Positions 60,747 to 64,000 of a stretch of 64,000 nt of DNA are shown piece by piece; position 1 is the stretch's first letter; each line of letters starts with the position of its first letter. Both the position numbers and the translations under genes were made by a program. The DNA is from Actinacidiphila alni. Lineage in GTDB: Bacteria > Actinomycetota > Actinomycetes > Streptomycetales > Streptomycetaceae. The stretch is from contig NZ_FONG01000028.1 in NCBI RefSeq assembly GCF_900112845.1, forward strand, positions 1 to 64,000, written 5' to 3'. Below the pieces are notes generated by a model. It was not told where the DNA came from and searched no databases. It saw nothing but the letters and a program-made list of their open reading frames with translations.

Positions 60747-62168
60747 TCAGACGGTCAGTGGCGGGGTCTGCCGGGTGACGTAGCGGAGGCGGGTGCAACG
60801 GTCCAGGTCCGCGGCTACAGGCGTCACGTCCTGGTAGGGAGACGGGGCGGCGGAGGTGCGCGGGTGGGTGTTCACCCATACGTGGGGGAAGGCCAACTCG
60901 CGCGCGAAATCAGTGGCGGCGACCGTGTCCGTCGACCACGCAGAGGCGGTGCGGCGGTGCGGTATCGCGTTGGCGGCGTCCATCGCACGCCGCGACCCGG
61001 CGAATGTCTGGATGCCGACGACGGGGCCGAGGATGTCGGCGTGGCCCAGCTCGTCGTCCTGCCGGATGTCGGCGACGACGGTGGGTTCGAGGTAGCAGCC
61101 GGGTCCGTCATGCACCCGTCCGCCGGCGAGCACTCTGGTGTGCGAGGGCATCCGGCCCAGGAGTTCCACAGCGCTGTCGAGGCGGCCGCGGCCGAGCAGC
61201 GGTCCGCAGACCGGTGGACCGCCCGGCACACGGGAGAGCTGCGCCTCGGCCCGCTTCACCAGGGCCGCAGTGAATTCGAGAACGAGGTCGCTGCTGACCA
61301 GGATCCGGGAGATGGAGGTGGAGCTCTGTCCGGCCTCGGCGAACGCAGCCTCGGCGAGCACCTCCGCCGCCGCGTGCGGGTCCGCGTTCTCGAGTACGAC
61401 GGCCAGGGACGTGCCCCTGAAGTCGAGATGCGTGCGGGTGAGAGCACCTGCCGCCCGCGCGGCCACCTCCCTGGCAGCGGCGCGTGAGCCGCACATGGTG
61501 ACCAGCGCCGGGACATCGTGAGCGGCCAGCAGGTTTCCGGTGCGGTGTCCGCCGCACACGACATTGAGAACGCCGGGCGGCAGGATCTCGGCCGCCGACT
61601 CGGCCACCGCGAGCGCGGACGGGACGGCGGCGCCGGCGGGTTTGAGAACGACGGTGTTTCCCGCGGCCAGCGCCGGGACGACCCGTGTGCCGAGTTCGTC
61701 GAAAGGACGGTGGGATCCGCCCAGATGCACCACGACGCCGAGGGGCTCGTACCGCGCCGAGGACGTCAACGACGGCGCGAACGCTTCGACGTCCCCGGAG
61801 CTGCGGCGAAGGATCTCCCCGGCGGTCAGCCGAATACGTCGTGCGAGCTCCGACACCTCGTCCCGGCTCACCGACAGGTGCCACTGGCCTGTGCCGAGCG
61901 AGCCCGCGCTGACGAGGCTGTCCGCCCGGGATTCGACACCCGCTGCCATCTCGCACAGCGCCTTGCTGCGCCGCTCGGCGTCGGTGGTGCGCCAGTGGGC
62001 GAAGGCGCGGGCGGCGGCATCGGCCGCACGGTCCACGTCACGCGCGCCGCTTTCCGGCACGGCGGCGACCACGAGGCCGGTCGTCGGGTCGACCAGATCG
62101 GCAGTCGCCCCGTCGGCCGCGTCGCACAGCAGATTGTCGATGAAATTGCTGAACTGGCTCACGCCCAT
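60747..62168 (-). CDS. Aldehyde dehydrogenase homologue with altered active site
   Basis: A 473-residue member of the aldehyde dehydrogenase superfamily by overall layout: 'VDPTTGLVVAAVPESGARDV', 'VVPALAAGNTVVLKPAGAAV' and 'LPPGVLNVVCGG'. Catalytic parts deviate. The GQxC motif reads GQSS, so the nucleophile Cys is Ser283; the LELGG motif reads 'LDFRG', so the general-base Glu is Asp249; and the PWNFP region is 'HLGGSHRP'. Normal dehydrogenase activity seems unlikely. ATG 62168 opens the gene without a clear ribosome site. It converges with the SpoIIE gene 11 nt away. Confidence 0.8.
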   Translation of the reverse strand: MGVSQFSNFIDNLLCDAADGATADLVDPTTGLVVAAVPESGARDVDRAADAAARAFAHWRTTDAERRSKALCEMAAGVESRADSLVSAGSLGTGQWHLSVSRDEVSELARRIRLTAGEILRRSSGDVEAFAPSLTSSARYEPLGVVVHLGGSHRPFDELGTRVVPALAAGNTVVLKPAGAAVPSALAVAESAAEILPPGVLNVVCGGHRTGNLLAAHDVPALVTMCGSRAAAREVAARAAGALTRTHLDFRGTSLAVVLENADPHAAAEVLAEAAFAEAGQSSTSISRILVSSDLVLEFTAALVKRAEAQLSRVPGGPPVCGPLLGRGRLDSAVELLGRMPSHTRVLAGGRVHDGPGCYLEPTVVADIRQDDELGHADILGPVVGIQTFAGSRRAMDAANAIPHRRTASAWSTDTVAATDFARELAFPHVWVNTHPRTSAAPSPYQDVTPVAADLDRCTRLRYVTRQTPPLTV

Positions 62169-62543
62169 CGGTGTGCTCTTCCGGCCGGTGCCACGATCGA
62201 GGGAAGCCCTGTGATCCTCACATAGGGGGATTCGTCACCGGTACGGCAGAGGATTGCCCGCGCGCCGACGCTCTTCCGTCATCGGCGAGCCGTCGGGTCG
62301 GCCCCGTCCACGGCCTTCACCTCTCATAGCGGTCCGCCAGCGGCGTCCCACGGGGCATGCGAGTGACTCTCGCGGCCTGCGGGACAGGCACAGCCGTACG
62401 AACTGCGTCCATTCGAGTGGATCCCGCGCACCGCACCCGTCCAGAGCGCCGTCGGGGACGAACCCTCTGCGTTCCGTCCGACGGCGCGAGGTATCCGAAC
62501 GCCGCCGGACACCACCTGATGCGAAGGAATCGAAGGAGCCGTC
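62169..62543. other. 375-bp divergent intergenic region
   Basis: No gene recognised. It should contain the promoters of the ALDH-like gene and of the chaplin gene; no clear hexamers were found. Confidence 0.45.
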
Positions 62544-62837
62544 ATGAAACTGATGCGCAAGGGTGCGGTACTGGGTGCGCTGGCCGGTGGCATCATCCTC
62601 GCCGCGAGCGGCGTGGCCGCAGCGGACTCCGGAGCCACCGGTGCCGCGGTCGGTTCACCGGGCGTCCTGTCGGGCAACCTCATCCAGATCCCGATCGACA
62701 TCCCGGTCAACGCCTGCGGCAACTCGCTCAACCTGATCGGCGCCCTCAACCCCGCCTTCGGCAACACCTGTGTCAACGACAGTCACGGTGGCGCCTGGGC
62801 ACATGGCTGGGACAACAGCTGGATGACCTGGCACTGA
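62544..62837 (+). CDS. Short chaplin
   Basis: A 97-residue secreted surface-active protein. Signal peptide about 1-27 ('GALAGGIILAASGVAAA'). One chaplin domain follows: 'SPGVLSGNLIQIPIDIPVNA' then 'CGNSLNLIGALNPAFGNTCV', with the two conserved Cys. A His/Trp-rich tail of about 19 residues ('AWAHGWDNSWMTWH') extends beyond the usual short-chaplin end. ATG 62544 follows AAGGAG. Chaplins assemble into amyloid-like films that coat aerial hyphae, supporting a Streptomyces-type host. Confidence 0.93.
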   Translation: MKLMRKGAVLGALAGGIILAASGVAAADSGATGAAVGSPGVLSGNLIQIPIDIPVNACGNSLNLIGALNPAFGNTCVNDSHGGAWAHGWDNSWMTWH

Positions 62838-62853
62838 CGCAAACCGCTCCCAT

Positions 62854-63522
62854 ATGTGCGTCCGCACGCTTGTCGGGTGCTGCGGATCGGACACCGGACC
62901 GGGCTGCCCGAGCGAACTTCAGCACGGTCAGCCCGGTACTCCCCATGACTGCGGCAACCTTCGCGGCGACCAGGGGAGTCACCGGCTCGACTGCGGGCTG
63001 TTGGCAGTCGCCGACGGCGACCACAAGGCGTTCACCGATCTCTACGTGACCGTCCTCCCCGTACTTCTGGCCGTGATCCGACCCCGGCTGAGCAGCCGGG
63101 CCGACGTCGAGGACGTCGCCCAGGACGTGATGACCGAGCTGTGGACCAAAGCCGGGGACTTCCGGCCGGACCGAGGCAGCGCACTGGCCTGGATCGTCAC
63201 CATCGCCCGCCGCCGCACGACCGATCACCTGCGCCGGGCGGCCGCCCTACGCCGCCACGACCTCTATGCCGCCGGCGCACATGTGACGTCGTCCGATCGC
63301 CCGGTCGAGGACACCGTCCAGGAGCGTCTGGACCGCGGCGCGATGGGCCGTGCGCTGGCCGGGCTGACCGACCTCCAGCGTGAAGCCGTCCAACTCGCCT
63401 TCTACACCGGACACACGCACGAGCGGACCGCGCACCTGCTCGGTGTCCCGTTAGGTACGGCCAAGTCCCGTATTCGTAGCGGCCTCGCCGGCCTGCGTGC
63501 CGAACTCGAAGACGGTGCCTGA
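62854..63522 (+). CDS. ECF-type RNA polymerase sigma factor
   Basis: An extracytoplasmic-function sigma factor. Region 2: 'AFTDLYVTVLPVLLAVIRPR', 'VEDVAQDVMTELWTKAGDF' and 'ALAWIVTIARRRTTDHLRRA'. Region 4: 'LTDLQREAVQLAFYTGHTHE' and 'VPLGTAKSRIRSGLAGLRAE', like SigK. A TTA codon at 63451-63453 (in 'VPLGTAK') suggests bldA dependence. The start is unclear: ATG 62854 gives 222 residues but the first 45 look non-coding, and a later TTG near 63000 is possible. No anti-sigma gene follows directly. It comes 16 nt after the chaplin gene. Confidence 0.88.
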   Translation: MCVRTLVGCCGSDTGPGCPSELQHGQPGTPHDCGNLRGDQGSHRLDCGLLAVADGDHKAFTDLYVTVLPVLLAVIRPRLSSRADVEDVAQDVMTELWTKAGDFRPDRGSALAWIVTIARRRTTDHLRRAAALRRHDLYAAGAHVTSSDRPVEDTVQERLDRGAMGRALAGLTDLQREAVQLAFYTGHTHERTAHLLGVPLGTAKSRIRSGLAGLRAELEDGA

Positions 63523-63571
63523 ATCATGACCGGCCGCGCGGGCCGTGCGGGCCGGGCGGCTCGCACGGTTC

Positions 63572-63595
63572 GCTTAGGGCGGTGAGCGGGGGTAG
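63572..63595 (+). promoter_or_regulatory. Candidate SigB-type promoter for histone-like gene
   Basis: GCTT at 63572-63575, 14-nt spacer, GGGTAG at 63590-63595, about 40 nt before the start codon. Confidence 0.5.
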
Positions 63596-63634
63596 GCGAG
63601 CGGTCAGGTACCGACATCGGAGAGGTGAGCGATC

Positions 63635-64000
63635 ATGGCGAAGAAGTCGACGCACCCGAAGGCCGCCGCCGCGGCGGCGAAGACGGTCCGGGGCAAGGGT
63701 TCTGCGGGGAAGGCCGGGAAGACCGCGGCGGCAAGTGCCCTGTCGCAGAAGGCCGGCAAGAAGAGCGGTACGGGCAGTGGCAAGGCCACGAAGGCCAAGG
63801 CGGCGTCGGCGGCGGGCAAGACCGTACGTGCGGCGAAGAGCACCAAGTCGGAGAAGACGGCTGCCGGGAGCGCGTTGTCGCAGAAGAAGTCCGCGACGCC
63901 GCGCATGCCGGGCAAGAAGGTGCTGACCGCGGCGGCGAAGGTGCTGGCGGACCGCAAGGCGAGCAAGAAGGCCCGCTCCGAGGCGGCGACGACGCTCGCG
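63635..64000 (+). CDS. Histone H1-like Lys/Ala-rich protein, partial
   Basis: The first 122 codons of a highly basic protein; no stop before the window ends. It consists of Lys/Ala/Ser repeats such as 'HPKAAAAAAKTVRGKGSAGK' and two near-identical 'SALSQK' units about 43 residues apart, like bacterial H1/HctB-like nucleoid proteins that bind DNA non-specifically. ATG 63635 follows GGAGAGG. A SigB-like promoter precedes it, consistent with DNA protection in stress or dormancy. Confidence 0.8.
   Translation, partial: MAKKSTHPKAAAAAAKTVRGKGSAGKAGKTAAASALSQKAGKKSGTGSGKATKAKAASAAGKTVRAAKSTKSEKTAAGSALSQKKSATPRMPGKKVLTAAAKVLADRKASKKARSEAATTLA

Overview
The window looks like a chromosomal stretch from a Streptomyces-type actinomycete. 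It is very GC-rich with strong GC bias at third codon positions and frequent GTG starts. It carries a WhiB regulator, a short chaplin, F420-type LLM oxidoreductases, a large LuxR-family ATPase regulator with rare TTA codons, and class III lanthipeptide genes. All calls rest on reading the sequence and on family knowledge; no database search was run.

Layout. 1-4.1 kb: end of an MFS exporter, a LuxR gene fragment and two divergent SpoIIE-type phosphatases. 4.1-9.4 kb: MarR regulator, aldo/keto reductase, CsbD stress protein, a STAS fragment, a YbdK-type ligase and a phospholipase D-like protein. 9.4-12 kb: remnants of a serine hydrolase and a ricin-type lectin, then a secreted GH27 alpha-galactosidase with a ricin-type domain. 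12-18 kb: WhiB, anti-sigma ATPase, STAS antagonist, a SigB/SigF-family sigma factor, DUF6328 and LtrA-like membrane proteins. 18-27 kb: AraC regulator with a DHFR-like reductase, glycogen debranching enzyme, small secreted and membrane proteins, a lipoprotein, a DUF1206 protein, an anti-sigma ATPase lacking its ATP loop, and a kinase fragment. 27.8-36.1 kb: the lanthipeptide cluster, with a divergent regulator, two tandem 39-aa precursors, a LanKC synthetase and an ABC exporter. 36-45 kb: another divergent ATPase/STAS pair, a ROK repressor facing a large secreted sugar-binding protein, an LLM oxidoreductase, a small antitoxin-like protein and a cysteine synthase/CBS-like enzyme. 45-54 kb: UvrD-like helicase, CHASE3-HAMP histidine kinase with a divergent single-domain response regulator, further ATPase and STAS genes, and several small unknowns. 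53-64 kb: RecQ pseudogene, DUF3040, a second copy of a 56-aa hydrophobic protein, LLM oxidoreductase, small secreted protein, truncated PRC-barrel gene, MreB-like protein, GAF-SpoIIE phosphatase, a probably inactive aldehyde dehydrogenase homologue, chaplin, ECF sigma factor and a histone H1-like protein cut by the window end.

Two themes dominate. The first is partner switching: three PP2C phosphatases, four RsbW-like ATPases (one missing its ATP loop), four STAS proteins plus one fragment, and one SigB-family sigma factor. Candidate GNNT-N14-16-GGGTAG promoters precede stress-type genes (CsbD, DUF1206, histone-like, anti-sigma). The second is gene decay: at least six recognisable fragments, several clearly related to intact genes in the same window, as expected of a plastic chromosome arm. 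The lanthipeptide cluster, with a labyrinthopeptin-like leader, a conserved Ser-x2-Ser-x4-Cys-Cys core and a conserved Pro-Gly-Val tail, is the best candidate for an undescribed system.
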